64,000 nucleotides of DNA from positions 733,001 through 797,000 of the forward strand of contig BROG01000029.1 in the NCBI GenBank assembly GCA_030159075.1. The letters run 5' to 3'. Origin of the DNA: Atrina japonica (lineage: Eukaryota; Mollusca; Bivalvia; Pterioida; Pinnidae). The notes beneath the pieces are model-generated. The model saw nothing but the letters and a program-made list of their open reading frames with translations, ran no database searches and was not told the origin of the DNA. The translations under genes were made by a program, and so were the position numbers. Of this stretch, positions 58,701-64,000 are shown in pieces. The stretch's first letter is position 1, and every line of letters starts with the position of its first letter.

Positions 58701-61700
58701 GAACTTCTGAACCAACACTCTACTGAACACCTGAACTAGGGGTCATGAACTTCACAGATTATTTTACTTTCACCCTGCAAACAATACATACCAAATTAAA
58801 TGATGATTGGCAAAGAGGTTTTGAAAAAAATGAAAATGTTCTAAAGTTTATGCATCTACATTGTTTCTCATAATATAGATACAATGATTTAAATATGTAA
58901 AAAAAAAACTGAGTCAAGAACTTGAATAAGACTAAAGTAAATTAATGTCAATGATGAATATTGAGCTGACAAAATCAATGTCTTATGATGCAATAACTTT
59001 CAGTATTTTGTCTTTGGAACTAGACATTCATTGACTTCACCTAATTATTCTACTACTAAGCGTACTTTTAGCCATGTTTACCTGTAATTCAATCAACATG
59101 GCTAAAAACTATGCAAACTTTTATTTACTACATACAGAAATTTTTGTGTACAATATGGATCTGTATAACTGACATGTTTAAGACAATTTATCAAGAATCA
59201 ATTCAATCTTTTTCAACAATCCATGCTTCTAAGCTTTTAAAGTGAAATTGTTTTGAATAATTTGGAACATTAATCATTGTGTTAATTACAGTTTTAACAC
59301 ATTGAAACACTTATTTAAGTAGTACAAACATTTTAAGTAATCACTTACTTTCTATTTCTTTTATATATGTCTTTAGAAGTGGCATTTCCTGTTGTTTGTT
59401 TTTCCACCTTCTGTACCATATCTAAAACATAAGATGAATCAGGAGCAAATGTGTCATGAACAAATGCCAAAAAAATTCAGCCCTGATGAATCATCTTAAT
59501 TACCAAGTCTATCTACAGCTTGTCCTCTTAGTCAAAAGCAGACTAGCTTACTTTACAGGTTTCCCATGGGGAAGTATGTTTTTGGAGTGTACAGTTAGTA
59601 TCCTAAGAATTCATTTTTATCTTATGTTTACAATATATTTTGGGGGGGGGGGGGGGTGTTATGCTAATACAATCATACAGTAAGAGTGATGTCACATGAA
59701 ATTATTGGAGAAAACATCAATTCCTTTTCTACCCTTTTCCCCCGAGTACAAAATACAAAGGTTTTTGAATCATACTTATGAGCAGTAAGTAGCCTACATA
59801 TACATGATTTGGTACATATTTCTATAAGCTAGCCACTACACCATAGAGAACTCACTTTGCTCTAATTGTCTTTTTATTTATCACACATAATTTATTTAAA
59901 CACCCAAATTCTAGGGTCAGTGACATGTTCTCAGTACTTTTTCACTAACTATATGTAAATTAAGTCTGAAGACATGGTACCAGACACTTGTGCTGTTTTT
60001 CTGAAATCAAAGAAATAAAAACATCAAAAGGGCATGTCACAATTTCCTACTCTATCTATGAAACCTTATAACTGCACCTTGTGTTACCCTCAGTCTTGAG
60101 ATAGACACAGAATCTGAGATGGAATCACTTTAATTAAAAGTTCGAAATGTTTAAATGTTCAAGCACCAAACCCATCCACATAAAGTGCAGATGCATGATG
60201 GTAGACAACTAAGGGTAGATCATAATGGACATCTGAGTAACTATGGTGTCCTAAAACTTACCAATTAGACCCCACTTAAAAACCTGGGCAATAGCACATC
60301 AGACAAGTCCATTCTGATAAATGGCCTGGTAGTAAAGTTAATTGTTATCCATCACATGAAAGTAGTAATGGTCTAGCAGACAATGAAATCAATTATACTA
60401 AGCAAGTCTTGTATGCAAAACCCTGCTTAACACATCAGATATGTTACTGTGGCATAACACTACTGAAGATGATTGACTGTTTTACCTTAAAATCATGTTT
60501 TATGAGTTTGAAAAACCCCATTGAAGCTCTTACATTTTCTCTCCGTTTTGTTTTATTTCTGCAAAAATAAAAACATAAGTGTGAAAATTGTCAAGTACAA
60601 TAAAACCTGCAATAACAGCCACCTCTATATAAGGATTACCTGTTTATAAAGGCCAAGTTTTTCAAGTCCCTTGACTGCATACTTCAACTAAATTGAACCT
60701 GTGTATAAGGGTCACCTGTACATAAAGATCAATATTTTCTGGTCCCTTTCATGGCCCCTATATACAGGATTCACTGTACTTACTTTTCAAATCAAGGTAT
60801 GATACCTTGTCATTTTGTAACAAGAAATCAATAAAGGTGGTATGATCAATTTGCCAAGCAATACATCTGGAATTGAATAAATGTTGCAATTTGAGGTCAA
60901 AGGTGAAGATTAAGGTAAGAAATGAAGGCCAAAGTCAACAAATATCATTATGTGAAGTCACGACAGACTCTGAATTGTTTGTCTCACAACAGAGCTAAAA
61001 GCAACAGCTTAACCAAAGTGTTGAAGTAGACAGACAAACAGACAGACATTGTCAATTCATAGACCTGCATTTGCTTTGCAATCTGGCCAACAAAATGTTT
61101 TGTATTAATCCTTATACCCCTAAAGACACACTTGGACTGGTCCAAGTCATTGATGTACAGAAGAATCCATTGCTTTTCAGGGGTTGATGACTTAATTTAT
61201 GAAATACACTGTAGATCAAACATGCACTTTGTAACAAATACTAGCACAGTATATAATGCAATTAAATACTGTTCTCCCTTGATATACTGCCACCTTTTGT
61301 TTTCCTTGATTTTTGGTGGTATAACAGCTTTGGCAATATATCAAGGTTTACTACTTTCGAGGTGTGGCTGTTTTCATGTCTTTAATCCCAGCTGTATATC
61401 ATATCCTGTTTACACCTCACTACTGTAAATTCTGATATTTCAGCTACTGTTTAGGTTTGGACAATTTTGCCAATGGTCAAAATTAAACCGTACATGTTCG
61501 ACGGCTGGAAAATCTAGATCTGTTTCTAACATTTACCCAGAAATATTTCTAATGTTATCTTTCATCATTTTTGTTTAAAATAAATCTTTGACAGCCTCCA
61601 AGGATAGTAATACAAAGGCTTTAGGTTTATATATCCCATCTACTCATAATTATTTGTTGACATGTGATAATTGGCGTATAAACACATGACTTGTCGATTT

Positions 61701-62669
61701 TTTCCAACACTCATGGAAGCAAGATTTGAAAATTGTGACACTCATAAGCTGGTCCCCATCTGACTACTACACTTTGTTTTTACAACTAGATACCAGTGTA
61801 TGACACTCGATGTCGAGGTCATCTCCCTTTGCAATTGTAATATGAAGTAAAGATTAGCGACCATTGGCTAACATATTTACTCACACCTGTTTATTCACCT
61901 TGTCTGGCAATACGGTTAAGGGATTTAACATGTATAAATGACCATTTGTACCGAAGAATCAGTGACGGATGGCGGTATTCAGATTTTGGCGTTAAAACAG
62001 GGTAATTATCTGGAAGGAATTTTGTTCTTCAAGAAATAGTGGCGTTATGCGGGTTTGGCATTTTAATTAATAGGTGCGAGATATCAGGGGAGAATTGTAC
62101 AAAGTAAGGCCATACATAAGTTTCCCATTTCAAATTTAACAGGAAATCGAGAGCATTTTAATAGATTGTGTAACATGACCAACTCACTTCTTGTGAGCCT
62201 AATTGTTTGGGCTATACAAACCTTCATGAAATGGTGAACTAACTTAGTATGTATGTAACAGTGTATTAATTGTTAAATTCCATTATGTAATTTGCCTCAT
62301 AAAATATAAAGTAAAAATGTTATTATCAACTGGTGAAATGATTGATTTGAGCAAAATATAGAGCATGTGCCCTGAAGAGAAAAGGGAGAAATATTTATTT
62401 ATAAACAAAAGCTAATAATTATTCTAAGACTGATAAAGCTTGAATATAGCTACAGGGAAAGTTGATTATGTGGAATCTTTTCTTTATAACACCTGCTCTA
62501 TAACTGACATTTTGTCACTGGAGTTCAATATTTGATCCAAATACATGTCATCGAGAGCTTCATTTTCCTGACCCAGTGATGTTCTGGACACTTTCACTCT
62601 TTGATGGAGCGATCCACTGATGATGGTTCTTGATAAAGAACGTGCTAGAGACAACTTCCTTCCTGGATC
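22608..62669 (-). CDS. TMC (transmembrane channel-like) family gene, 5' end off the window, one core exon not found
   Basis: Polytopic membrane protein of the TMC family, whose members form or support ion channels (TMC1/2 in hair-cell mechanotransduction). Sixteen exons were placed: 62669-62493, 60558-60486, 59421-59349, 57866-57694, 56335-56202, 54507-54360, 52306-52203, 50985-50904, 48775-48683, 44422-44297, 35596-35522, 30526-30321, 29088-28909, 28563-28456 and 22746-22608, plus one expected but unseen exon between 35522 and 30526 (so 15 are listed with coordinates). Hallmarks are FYGAYPEI-NYPLA, SSWDHSIT, the KEKYKVYGLR loop, IGQEFYKL, PLLPLMG and ACGPFG. About nine hydrophobic segments are visible. 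Internal phases agree throughout, apart from the first junction. The subfamily cannot be decided by eye. Confidence 0.92.
22775..23833 (-). repeat. Dispersed repeat A, copy 2, with internal duplications
   Basis: Begins AACAAGAGTTGTCAGAAGAC and ends ACGTGAGCTAAAAAT, like the copies at 2085-2505 and 37853-38327. Inside are three ~150-base units with GGACCCCAAGGACCC and two ~190-base units with TTTCGGATTTCACTCCGCTA. It lies in the last TMC intron. Confidence 0.7.
24186..24681. mobile_element. 496-bp inverted-repeat DNA element flanked by TA
   Basis: Left end CAGTCAACTCCACTTATAAC and right end the complement with one mismatch (GTTATAAGTGGAGTTAACTG), each next to TA. CTCGTTATA motifs recur inside. 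Ends and TA target fit a non-autonomous pogo/Tigger-like element. No transposase frame is present. Confidence 0.8.
25610..26250. repeat. 33-bp minisatellite open on both strands
   Basis: About 19 units of GACCACCTGTCTTGTGAGAC plus CAATGTCATAGAA. Since 33 is a multiple of three and the unit lacks stops, long frames exist on both strands (DHLSCETTVIE on plus, QDRWSSMTVVS on minus). The unit resembles the core of the ACAGGTGGTC MITE family, so it is more likely an expanded MITE than a gene. It is intronic to TMC. Confidence 0.93.
26250..28455. other. TMC last intron, remaining part
   Basis: Contains a MITE tail (CAAGACAGGTTCCACTATAA, 26565), a TGCCACACT-family relic (26735-26895), a GGAAGCTTTGGTAAA duplication (27568 and 27646), an inverted CCCCTGAA repeat copy (27965-28050) and another relic with TTGGTTACAATGTAC (28285). 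No coding evidence. The stretch 24682-25600 also shows nothing beyond AT-rich sequence. Confidence 0.55.
28456..28563 (-). CDS. TMC exon, additional hydrophobic helix (proposed)
   Basis: 108 bases, phase 2 to phase 2. The acceptor is TTGTGAACAG|AGCATC and the donor AGCAG|GTACGT. It encodes ASISWLLLLILLVSLVLILI, then WTQFTLTSNIDFYNS. Phases match the CGPF exon exactly, and it lies only 345 bases downstream. It would extend the usual final TMC helix into a long hydrophobic stretch, so it may be a lineage-specific extension or a wrong call. Confidence 0.55.
28849..28914 (-). repeat. 34-bp duplication of the CGPF-exon donor site
   Basis: CTTTGCCTGATTTAGATGTA followed by CTCACAATAG occurs at 28849 and again at 28883. 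Each copy carries the same GTGAGTAC donor on the minus strand. Use of the outer copy would add 34 bases and meet an immediate in-frame TGA. Confidence 0.9.
28909..29088 (-). CDS. TMC exon, CGPF motif
   Basis: 180 bases, phase 2 to phase 2. The acceptor is TATATTCAG|TCATGA and the donor CTATT|GTGAGT. It encodes MSHKNRACGPFGVDKP, then FKERQEDWLQNVMFWLVSDT and the hydrophobic VIIPIFFIL. CGPF is the diagnostic TMC motif. The donor region is duplicated 34 bases further into the intron. Confidence 0.94.
29290..29480 (+). mobile_element. Possible tRNA-derived SINE
   Basis: TAATGGTTTAAGTGCACTTG followed by TTCTCACC and GGGACTGATCCTCGG resembles A- and B-box-like spacing of tRNA-derived SINEs, with an AT-rich tail containing AATAAA. 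The match is by eye and diverged. Confidence 0.4.
29612..29702. mobile_element. 91-bp palindromic MITE
   Basis: Ends TTAACCCTTTCACCACC and GGGGTTGAAAGGGTTAA are near-perfect inverted repeats. A short central spacer with TAGACCAG and TATGGTCTA forms a second stem. Similar CCCTTTCA ends bound the larger element at 36138-36389. Confidence 0.75.
30321..30526 (-). CDS. TMC exon, two transmembrane segments
   Basis: 206 bases, phase 0 to phase 2. The acceptor is CTAACTTCAG|GTGGGG and the donor GGAAG|GTAAAA. It encodes VGTIACPLLPLMGSISTLIF, then KTCKPPIKRWNQSRNTSFLM and LITLIFIIVPVSVVIG. The PLLP, CKPP and RxSR positions agree with the TMC consensus. Confidence 0.95.
30585..34205. repeat. ~27-30 bp minisatellite (ACTGTAGTATACAATATCA), 3.6 kb
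   Basis: Units of TCACTGTAGTATACAATATC plus a variable AAATCATAA fill most of the TMC intron after the GQEFYKL exon. Left part (30.6-31.2 kb) has a longer ATATATCACTTTAGTATAC form. Foreign-looking inserts at 31720-31930 and increasingly scrambled sequence from 33.6 to 34.2 kb suggest either decay or a poor consensus. Reading frames here (YTTVRYDLIL types) are repeat artefacts. An expected TMC exon may be lost in it. Confidence 0.9.
34220..34805 (+). repeat. Dispersed repeat ending in (CAGA)n and GTTGCAGGGGGTATAA
   Basis: Has CATATGCCTATA and TCAAAATCCATACAT-type segments, then ACAGACAGACAGACAACCTG and CAAACTTCGTTGCAGGGGG. This organisation is, from memory, that of a common molluscan interspersed repeat. 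Bases 34806-35248 show no feature I can support. Confidence 0.55.
35249..35417 (+). mobile_element. MITE, GTATATAAAGACC family, copy 1
   Basis: TACAGTGAAACTTGTATATA at the left and GCAAGTTTTACTGT at the right form short inverted ends; GGGAGGTGGTCTTTATA and GATTTGTACACAAATGG lie inside. Copies: 43352-43534, 45747-45927 and 51137-51321. Confidence 0.75.
35522..35596 (-). CDS. TMC exon, GQEFYKLVIMD segment
   Basis: 75 bases, phase 0 to phase 0. The acceptor is TCTTTTATAG|ATAACA and the donor ATTAAT|GTAAGT. It encodes ITNGCTGTVIGQEFYKLVIM, then DTMIN. GQExYKLxxxD is a core TMC motif just before a membrane helix. The exon that should complete that helix is not found downstream. Confidence 0.94.
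36138..36389. mobile_element. 252-bp palindromic MITE
   Basis: AGACCCTTTCATGATGATGG at the left and ATTGTGAAAGGGTCT at the right are inverted, flanked by TA. A strong inner stem pairs CACTTCCGAGTGGTAACAA (about 36187) with TTGTGATACCACTCGGAAGT (about 36310). A further inner pair, TTTCATACCCAATGA and TCATTGGGTACTA, makes the whole element nearly one hairpin. Confidence 0.85.
36520..37385. repeat. 77-bp minisatellite
   Basis: About 11 units of TTGTGCATGGAATTTCTGAA, ATAGCTGTGTAACAGTCATG and a GATATAGGCAGATTAATTG part. Point variants, few indels. It is intronic to TMC. The following 37386-37850 holds a segment with CATTTTAACATCTGAAAATA that is faintly repeated at 43945-44000. Confidence 0.92.
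37853..38327 (+). repeat. Dispersed repeat A, copy 3 (inverted relative to copies 1 and 2)
   Basis: Starts ATTTTTAGCTCACCAGGACG and ends CTTTGTTGTCTTTTGAAAAC TCTTG. Inside are repeated GACCTAGTGACCTTGA and TTTCACATATAGATTYCTTA phrases. Confidence 0.7.
38465..43090. repeat. 46-bp minisatellite, 4.6 kb
   Basis: About 100 units of CACTAATATAAGTAGATTTA, TATCATGGGTATATGTTATG and TAGACC, period exactly 46 where clean (38585 to 38631). Both flanks (38.5-39.8 and 42.2-43.1 kb) are regular with higher-order blocks; the centre (39.8-42.2 kb) is full of small indels and truncated units. It lies in the TMC intron before GQEFYKL. Confidence 0.95.
43352..43534 (+). mobile_element. MITE, GTATATAAAGACC family, copy 2
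   Basis: Same ends and interior as the copy at 35249 (TACAGTGAAACTTGTATATA; AGCAGGTTTTACTGTA). Reading frames on either strand across it are artefacts. Bases 43535-44296 show nothing else I can name. Confidence 0.78.
44297..44422 (-). CDS. TMC exon, FEKYTTGKEELNVTLAR / fifth transmembrane segment
   Basis: 126 bases, phase 0 to phase 0. The acceptor is ATTACACAG|TTGCCA and the donor ACTAAG|GTAAGA. It encodes LPSFEKYTTGKEELNVTLAR, then VFCLRMANLCALIMSLYS. The E-x-x-x-x-TGxxELxxTLxR pattern is strongly TMC. Confidence 0.96.
44690..44940 (+). repeat. Dispersed repeat copy (AAGCTTGAAAATTGTGCTTTCA family)
   Basis: Shares TTAAGCTTGAAAATTGTGCT and TTTCATTTTAAATTCACCCT with copies at 12290-12680 and 55915-56050. 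From 44940 to 45746 the intron is AT-rich with an (AT)n run at 45483-45502. Confidence 0.55.
45747..45927 (+). mobile_element. MITE, GTATATAAAGACC family, copy 3
   Basis: Ends TACAGTGAAACTTCTATATA and GCAGGTTTTACTGTA. Slightly shorter in the middle than copy 2. Confidence 0.78.
46111..48591. mobile_element. ~2.5 kb element with ~50-bp inverted ends, containing a second nested pair
   Basis: Left TACTACGGAAGCTTTTTGGG, CCGCACCAGCACC and AATTTGTAATT are matched in inverse order at the right end (AATTACAAATTACTAAACGG, ACTGATGCGGC, GTAAGCTTCCGTAATA). Inside, CACATACCTGTCAA at 46438 is inverted as TTGACAGGTATGG at 48047, suggesting a second element inserted within. There is a CTACCG-rich stretch at 46455-46570. 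No transposase frame is seen. The element lies entirely within one TMC intron, ending 92 bases before an exon. Confidence 0.72.
48683..48775 (-). CDS. TMC exon, fourth transmembrane segment
   Basis: 93 bases, phase 0 to phase 0. The acceptor is ATGTTGTAG|GATGGA and the donor ACAAAG|GTGATG. It encodes DGDTKTDFFSVYGPTLIFTL, then INIFVPGCLTK. SLINLxxP-type sequence matches the TMC core. Confidence 0.93.
48776..50079. other. TMC intron, AT-rich
   Basis: No repeat, gene or element recognised by eye in this stretch. Confidence 0.5.
50080..50900 (-). repeat. Minisatellite made from the TM3-exon end and donor
   Basis: Variants of ACTCACTGCATCAGATTCTG plus AGTCCTGACATATCTCTC recur at about 50474, 50549, 50676, 50780 and the true exon (50901). 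Each is followed by pyrimidine-rich CTCTCTC and TTGTTTGTT tracts. Unit spacing varies from about 75 to 124 bases. Older copies at 50080-50170 keep only GAGTCCTGCAATGTATCTAT. Confidence 0.82.
50904..50985 (-). CDS. TMC exon, TM3
   Basis: 82 bases, phase 2 to phase 0. The acceptor is TAATTCCAG|CTTGCT and the donor GATGCA|GTGAGT. It encodes LLIGGGCSAIVFLVLYSFSG, then an acidic DSESDA linker. Its last ~20 bases and donor recur several times in the adjoining intron (see the repeat at 50080-50900). Confidence 0.88.
51137..51321 (+). mobile_element. MITE, GTATATAAAGACC family, copy 4
   Basis: Ends TACAGTGAAACTTGTATATA and AAGCAAGTTTTGCTGTA. The interior GGTCTTTATAGGGAGG matches the other copies. 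Confidence 0.75.
51876..52045 (+). mobile_element. MITE, ACAGGTTCCACTGTA family, fullest copy
   Basis: Starts TATACCTGTCTTGTAGAACC and ends AAAGACAGGTTCCACTGTA. ATGTGGTCTTAAAAGACAGG is repeated inside. Fragments of the family occur at 3470, 13150-13260, 15085, 25615 and 26565. Reading frames across it are artefacts. Confidence 0.72.
52203..52306 (-). CDS. TMC exon, charged loop and start of TM3
   Basis: 104 bases, phase 0 to phase 2. The acceptor is TACTACTACAG|GACAAC. It encodes EAKASAEVKCRSKKEKYKVY, then GLRITAWFIT. Two GT sites overlap at the 3' end; the second (ACAGT|GTAATG) gives the phase needed by the next exon, the first would not. Confidence 0.9.
52778..52945. mobile_element. MITE-like element, 'GACCCAATAAGCG' family, disrupted by an array
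   Basis: Begins ACCGTATTTGACCCAATAAG and proceeds through ATCTTTTCTAGCCAGTTGAC to GAATGTCGATAGGTGTCC, parallel to 6622-6925 in inverse order. The 36/39-base array starts from within its right half. Confidence 0.65.
52935..53600. repeat. 36/39-bp minisatellite
   Basis: About 17 units of AACTGATTAACTACTACAAC followed by TTTACCACTGTACTAAATT; units with and without the GT+1 triplet mix, giving 39- and 36-base periods. The sequence corresponds to the GTGGTAAAGTAGTAGTTA segment of the neighbouring MITE family. Confidence 0.93.
54360..54507 (-). CDS. TMC exon, FSLLLLSSWDHSIT segment
   Basis: 148 bases, phase 2 to phase 0. The acceptor is TTCATTATAG|TATTGG and the donor TTGAAG|GTAGTT. It encodes IGEAGKTTMSTSAEERFKFS, then LLLLSSWDHSITSEEAS. 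F-x-SWDxxI is conserved in TMC proteins and lies in the intracellular loop after TM2. Confidence 0.94.
54770..55570. repeat. ~32-bp AT-rich minisatellite
   Basis: About 22 imperfect units of AAAAGTTTATAATTTGATGT followed by TTTTCTGTATAT. Many one-base indels. Intronic to TMC. From 55570 to 56201 only a dispersed-repeat copy (55915-56050) is seen. Confidence 0.92.
56202..56335 (-). CDS. TMC exon, FYGAYPE / second transmembrane segment
   Basis: 134 bases, phase 0 to phase 2. The acceptor is TTTTACAG|GGTGCA and the donor AAAAAG|GTGAGA. It encodes SWVFYGAYPEILFWNYPLAL, then VYLLLIVFTYYGTLFAVLK. FYGxYP...YxxPLAY is one of the most conserved TMC motifs. Confidence 0.96.
57220..57465. mobile_element. 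MITE-like element, 'CCAATAAGCACCC' family copy
   Basis: Begins CATATTCAAACCAATAAGCA and ends near GGACACTTACAGGGACATGA, followed by AGAATACAGT. Same order as 6622-6925. Bases 56336-57219 and 57466-57693 show no other feature. Confidence 0.6.
57694..57866 (-). CDS. TMC exon, first transmembrane segment
   Basis: 173 bases, phase 1 to phase 0. The acceptor is ATTTTGTAG|GCAATT and the donor GGTCAG|GTAAGA. NFGSGIGSMF leads into the hydrophobic FTRWVLLTNILLSVFWLGFV, then an extracellular loop with a sequon (NIT) and a Cys. FGxGxxSxFxFxRWxLxxN is a strong TMC signature. Confidence 0.95.
58125..58745. repeat. ~28-bp minisatellite
   Basis: About 20 units of CACCCTATCTACAGAACACC plus TGAACCAC, with frequent partial units. 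Intronic to TMC. Bases 58746-59348 show nothing further. Confidence 0.9.
59349..59421 (-). CDS. TMC exon, IWYRRWKNKQQ segment
   Basis: 73 bases, phase 0 to phase 1. The acceptor is TATGTTTTAG|ATATGG and the donor AGAAA|GTAAGT. It encodes IWYRRWKNKQQEMPLLKTYI, then KEIE. It joins the next exon as KEIES-NFGSGIGS, the segment that immediately precedes TM1. Confidence 0.9.
59422..60485. other. TMC intron
   Basis: A G-homopolymer (about 14) at 59642 is the only structure seen; the short open frame beside it has no support. Confidence 0.5.
60486..60558 (-). CDS. TMC exon, KRRENVRAS segment
   Basis: 73 bases, phase 2 to phase 0. The acceptor is TATTTTTGCAG|AAATAA and the donor TTTAAG|GTAAAA. It encodes NKTKRRENVRASMGFFKLIK, then HDFK. 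The basic KRxxxR stretch before the first membrane segment is typical of TMC proteins. Confidence 0.85.
60598..60779 (+). mobile_element. Short MITE-like element
   Basis: Left TACAATAAAACCTGCAATAA and right ATACAGGATTCACTGTA are imperfect inverted ends; GTATAAGGGTCACCTGTA lies inside. Related in style to the GTATATAAAGACC family. Confidence 0.6.
60780..62492. other. TMC intron between the first two exons seen
   Basis: Contains a CAGACAGA-rich stretch near 61035 and a CCCCTAAAGACACACTTGGA repeat copy at 61110-61190. A small coding exon could be hidden here because the flanking phases do not agree with the stronger donor, but I could not identify one. Confidence 0.5.
62493..62669 (-). CDS. TMC N-terminal cytoplasmic exon (first in window)
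   Basis: The acceptor is TTTTTCAG|GATCCA. It encodes a Ser/Arg-rich segment (DPGRKLSLARSLSRT, then an acidic LGQENEALDDMY). No conserved motif identifies it, but TMC N-termini are variable. With donor CAG|GTGTTA it is 177 bases and ends in phase 0, which would hit a stop in the next known exon. With donor AAAT|GTCAGT at 62509 it ends in phase 2 and joins that exon in frame (SSDK-INKTKRR). Either the shorter exon is used or a small exon in between was missed. Confidence 0.55.
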
Positions 62670-62850
62670 CTGAAAAATTATCACACAAAAATTTATGCAA
62701 GAAAAGCAATGTACTTTAAAATGATTTAATTAAAAAAATTAAAATACTAAAGCACTCCTTCAGATAATTTTTGGTTGCAGTAAAATTTTTGGAAAGTAAT
62801 CTTAAACAGTTAAAGGAAAAATGATGTATATTTTGTCTTTTCATGATAGA

Positions 62851-63804
62851 TCAGGACCTGGTTGCACGATACGTTGTTGAATTTAACTTGGGGTTTGCTC
62901 GTAGTTAGTTCACGATTTTAATTCCAGTCCAAGTTAAATCTGTTACACAAAGATAACTGCGAGTTAACTCATTGTTAAGTTTATGGCTAATACGGAAAAT
63001 TTAATCGTGTTCTGGACCATGATTAAATATTTAACCATGAGTTAACTATGAACATTTTTCTTTCTCTACATGCCAAGTGCATTTAATGTCCCAAACAATT
63101 TTGATTTCTACTGAGATAAATGAATATCATTTGCAATTTCACTTTATGGGATATTGCTTCACTTCTTAAATTGATACCAAAAAAGTTCATTGACAGGGAT
63201 GTCTATAATGAAGGATTTGTTTACATGACACTCAATGACTTTGTCAATTTTTCTGGAATTCACAGAAAAATACGCTGGAATAAAACAACCACTACTTATT
63301 TTGTGCAAAATTATGAAATCAGTTAAAATAGCTCAAATGGTTAATTAAGTCACTGCAAAGTAGATAAAGGTGAAAAACATCCAAGTTTGAATCCAGCAGT
63401 GGGCTAATATATTTTTTGTCTCCTTTCTCCTCATTCTTAAAAAGAATAATAATTTTTCTATATGTTTTGTTCATACTGAGGGAAATACATGTACAACCAA
63501 CATGTAAATATGCAATTTAAAATAATAAGAGAATAAAAAATAAGAACAATAGCTCTACCTAGATCTATGGATGCTATATAAAGCCTAACATGATATAATG
63601 CATTATGGGTAAAGCTGGCTAACTATGAGCTAACTGTGAGTTAAAGTATAAACTATGAGTTAATTCACAGTTAGCAAACTACAAACTTGTGCAACAGATT
63701 TTAGCCGTGTAGTTAACTAGCTACCAGTTAAATTTCAACTCATATTTAGCCACTAACTACAAGTTAAACTAAACAATGCATTGTGATTGTGCAACCGGGT
63801 TCTG
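62851..63804. mobile_element. 954-bp inverted-repeat element (GGTTGCAC ends)
   Basis: Left TCAGGACCTGGTTGCAC and right GTGCAACCGGGTTCTGA are inverted with three mismatches. AGTTAACTATGA-type motifs cluster near both ends in opposite orientation. No transposase frame. Bases 63805-64000 show no feature. Confidence 0.75.
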
Positions 63805-64000
63805 ATAATTGTTCCCAGTTTACTCATTACTCATACATGTAACAGAAATCTGCCAGATTGTGAGAAATAATAATTGCAAGGGATTGCAAGGTTGACACGT
63901 TCCAGGGAAATCTCAAACATTAAATATGCATATCCTTGGGTTATCTGGAGTCTTGTTATTTTATGCTTCATATATGGGAATTCTAATGCTCAAATAGATA

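Overview
The window is nuclear DNA from a metazoan, most likely a bivalve mollusc. It is AT-rich, its genes are split into small exons with GT-AG introns, and it is crowded with short inverted-repeat elements, long minisatellite arrays and dispersed repeats whose ends I recognise as typical of bivalve genomes. The species was not determined. There are no operons, no CRISPR array, and no tRNA or rRNA gene that I can support.

Two protein-coding genes are present, both on the minus strand. (1) Bases 37-15943 carry an ALDH9A1-type aldehyde dehydrogenase (4-trimethylaminobutyraldehyde dehydrogenase, carnitine synthesis). Nine coding exons have consistent phases; the last ~60-80 codons lie off the left edge. 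The catalytic Glu and Cys, the NAD-site motif and the oxyanion Asn are visible. (2) Bases 22608-62669 carry a TMC (transmembrane channel-like) gene of at least 16 coding exons, including the hallmark CGPF motif. Its 5' end lies off the right edge. One core exon, expected between 30.5 and 35.5 kb, is missing, and that interval is largely satellite DNA. The genes are in tandem, with the TMC 3' end about 6.7 kb upstream of the aldehyde dehydrogenase start. I see no functional link between them.

The rest is intron or intergenic DNA built largely from repeats. Tandem arrays occur at 2.8-3.3 (51 bp), 3.5-6.1 (38 bp, 69 units without an indel), 6.1-6.4, 19.9-21.2, 21.2-22.3 (~25 bp), 25.6-26.2 (33 bp), 30.6-34.2, 36.5-37.4 (77 bp), 38.5-43.1 (46 bp), 50.1-50.9, 52.9-53.6, 54.8-55.6 and 58.1-58.7 kb. 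Transposon-like pieces include a gypsy-type LTR fragment (9.1-10.4 kb), a TA-flanked 496-bp inverted-repeat element (24.2 kb), a nested ~2.5 kb inverted-repeat element (46.1-48.6 kb), a 252-bp palindromic MITE (36.1 kb), a 954-bp element (62.9-63.8 kb) and several short MITE families.

I found no clearly new biochemical system. The most unusual pattern is that exon ends, in three cases with their donor sites, are copied locally beside four exons of these two genes. Several minisatellites also appear to have grown out of the interior of dispersed MITEs.
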